Positions 14,487 to 16,188 of a stretch of 16,188 nucleotides of DNA are shown piece by piece. Source of the DNA: Treponema sp. GTDB taxonomy: Bacteria; Spirochaetota; Spirochaetia; Treponematales; Treponemataceae. The stretch covers positions 1 through 16,188 of the forward strand of contig JAGABO010000059.1 of the NCBI GenBank assembly GCA_017614655.1, read 5' to 3'. The notes beneath the pieces were generated by a model, which was not told the DNA's origin, made no database searches, and saw nothing but the letters and a program-made list of their open reading frames with translations. How positions within the stretch are numbered: the stretch's first letter is position 1; each line of letters starts with the position of its first letter. The translations under genes were made by a program, and so were the position numbers.

Positions 14487-16188
14487 ATGAGAAAAATTAT
14501 TACGCACACAACCTCACTGGTACTTCATTTTGTTTTTGCAGGCCTGTTTTTCCTGACTTCCTGCGATAATTTTCTTGACGGGGGCAATTTAAAAGAACTG
14601 CTCGAAAAAGACATAGCCTATGCGGAATCACCGTTTTACGAAATTCATCTTGAATGCGATGACAATGCCGGAACCTTTACGGGAAGCACAAACTTAAAAC
14701 AGAAAGTTACCGATATATTTTCGGTAGAATTTAAGATTAAATCCGGCTACAGATTTTCTCACTGGGAAGCATATTCTAAAAAAACGGACAATTCAATTAA
14801 AAAACTTGATCCCGATTACATCGAATTCATTTCATTCAACACGGAAAGCACAGACGGACTTTATAAGACAGATGTAAGATTTATAAAAGAAGCTGCAGAC
14901 ATCACGATCAGGCCTGTCTGCCTGCTTATTCCCGAAATACAGGATTTTTATCCGCCGTACAATCCTTCCGGATACGAACAGAACTCGGCAATAAAAATTA
15001 CATTCAACAAACCGATGGACGCAGAAACTTTTGCGGATTATTCATGCATTTCAATTTACACGGAATCAGGTTCTCTTTCCGAATATTTTGAAAATCCGCA
15101 TTTTAACGAAGACAAAACAGTCTTAACCGTCATGCCGAAAGAAAGCATGAACATCCTTACGCCGGATTCCGGAGATAAACTTGACGTTTCCGTTTACATT
15201 GATTTTACCGACATAAAGGATGCAGACGGACTTCCGCTTTCAAAAGTTTCGCCGTTTACATACAGAATCAATGACGGCCTTCTTGAACACCAGAAAGTAA
15301 GGCTTACGGAAGACACTACTGAAGGAACAGGCGTATTTGTCGGATTCGGCGAAAAAGAATGTACGACAGGCTATTCAATCGAAGTTCAGTTTACGGTAAA
15401 CAAATCAGAATATCGTTTTGAAGGACTTGAGGCAGTAAACTCCAACAACGAAAAAATTGAAAACGCTGTCTGGTTTGAACAGATTTCGGAAGATGAAGAA
15501 TCCGGAACTTACAGATATAAAATCTATGTTAATGAAACCGTTAAAGATATAAAGATACGTCCTGTCTGTACACTCCTTACTTCCATAAACGTTACGATTA
15601 CAGGTTCCAACGGAAAGTTTTCTCCTGCAAAAGGCGAAAAGAAATGCACGATGACTCACACCTATCCGCTTTCATTTGAACCAGACTCTGACTACGAATT
15701 TATAAGATGGGAAATATACAATAAAAAAACAAATACTCCGATAGAAAACAGCCTGTACATAAACATCGCAGATCCGTCTCTCGAAGAAACTTCCTACAGT
15801 TTAAAAAAAGCGCCGGAAGATTCATCAATGGAAATTGCAGTCCGTCCGGTAATTGCAGAACGCCCGCAGATTATTTCATACTCACCGATGACTTCAGGGG
15901 TATTCAAGGATTCGGCAATTCAGATTGTGTTTGACCGCAGCATGGCACCGTCATCAATTTACTACACGTTGTCTGAGTTAAACGAAATATTCGGTCATGA
16001 TCTCTCTGATGCAGAAGAGGCGGCTAATGAACCATATAAAGAAATCATAGACGATACTGTCGTTTATTATGGCTACGTAAAAGACGGAGAAGTTTTCTTT
16101 AAGAATATAAGCATAATAAACAACATCACTAAGAAAAACCTCAACAGTTGTTTTACGCATCCTGTCTTTAATAATTCAAGTTCAATTG
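14487..16188 (+). CDS. Lipoprotein with repeated Ig-like (Big_5-type) modules (partial, 3' end outside window)
   Basis: Open reading continues from the ATG at 14487 to the window edge, 567 codons. The N-terminus is a lipoprotein signal peptide with lipobox LTSC (residues 23-26), so C26 should be lipidated. Two Big_5-like (SbsA-type Ig-like) segments carry SAIKITFNKPMDAETF (167-182) and SAIQIVFDRSMAPSSI (476-491). These are interleaved with modules containing YRFSHWEAYSKKT (88-100), a weaker YRFEGLEAVN copy (309-318) and YEFIRWEIYNKKT (403-415), each followed by IRPV or VRPV. It is therefore a surface or periplasmic lipoprotein, probably adhesive or structural; function unknown. No Shine-Dalgarno is obvious. 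Another ATG at 14483 is in a different frame. Divergent from the acetyltransferase gene. Confidence 0.82.
   Translation, partial: MRKIITHTTSLVLHFVFAGLFFLTSCDNFLDGGNLKELLEKDIAYAESPFYEIHLECDDNAGTFTGSTNLKQKVTDIFSVEFKIKSGYRFSHWEAYSKKTDNSIKKLDPDYIEFISFNTESTDGLYKTDVRFIKEAADITIRPVCLLIPEIQDFYPPYNPSGYEQNSAIKITFNKPMDAETFADYSCISIYTESGSLSEYFENPHFNEDKTVLTVMPKESMNILTPDSGDKLDVSVYIDFTDIKDADGLPLSKVSPFTYRINDGLLEHQKVRLTEDTTEGTGVFVGFGEKECTTGYSIEVQFTVNKSEYRFEGLEAVNSNNEKIENAVWFEQISEDEESGTYRYKIYVNETVKDIKIRPVCTLLTSINVTITGSNGKFSPAKGEKKCTMTHTYPLSFEPDSDYEFIRWEIYNKKTNTPIENSLYINIADPSLEETSYSLKKAPEDSSMEIAVRPVIAERPQIISYSPMTSGVFKDSAIQIVFDRSMAPSSIYYTLSELNEIFGHDLSDAEEAANEPYKEIIDDTVVYYGYVKDGEVFFKNISIINNITKKNLNSCFTHPVFNNSSSI

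Overview
The window looks like a chromosomal segment of a spirochaete, most likely a host-associated Treponema of the gut, rumen or mouth. This is inferred from gene content and protein style, not from a database match. The grounds are moderately AT-rich DNA with many A and T runs, densely packed genes, large exported proteins with a beta-barrel tail, a lipoprotein with repeated Ig-like modules, and two tRNAs without encoded CCA. I see no insertion sequence, integrase, phage gene or CRISPR array. The region is mostly housekeeping and carbohydrate-metabolism genes.

Layout. Bases 1-455 (minus) hold the first ~151 residues of a flavin reductase family protein that starts only 4 nt after tRNA-Ala(GGC) (460-533, minus), so tRNA and mRNA probably share one transcript. 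On the plus strand follow a zinc-ribbon Nudix hydrolase and an overlapping small membrane protein (610-1424). Next is tRNA-Cys(GCA) with a clear promoter and terminator (1457-1609). A structured 5' leader (1618-1733) ends in a terminator-like hairpin directly before the Shine-Dalgarno of a 983-residue exported zinc metallopeptidase with a barrel-like C-terminus (1746-4697). Then come trxB and, overlapping by 4 bp, an exported NagZ-type GH3 beta-N-acetylhexosaminidase (4758-7369). Convergent to these is a 906-residue cytoplasmic GH3 enzyme whose domains are circularly permuted (7383-10103, minus).

Divergent from that gene is fabD-fabG (10282-12019), part of type II fatty acid synthesis, driven by a promoter with a 17-bp palindrome between its -35 and -10. 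Convergent again is a minus-strand four-gene cluster (14325 down to 12035): a maltose/galactoside-type O-acetyltransferase, a NusG_II domain membrane-anchored protein, a Gx/HepI-like plus EcfT-like membrane protein interrupted by an in-frame TAG, and a small DUF5348-like protein. The window ends inside a divergent plus-strand lipoprotein gene (14487 onward).

Working together: the two GH3 enzymes point to glycan use, one exported enzyme acting on amino-sugar (peptidoglycan- or chitin-like) material and one cytosolic enzyme acting on imported oligosaccharides. The NusG_II/Gx pair resembles the EetA/EetB pair of Gram-positive flavin-based electron-transfer loci, but its function here is unknown. 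The most notable signals are the structured leader before the peptidase, the palindromic fab operator, the tRNA-mRNA junction, and the in-frame stop in the Gx-EcfT fusion.
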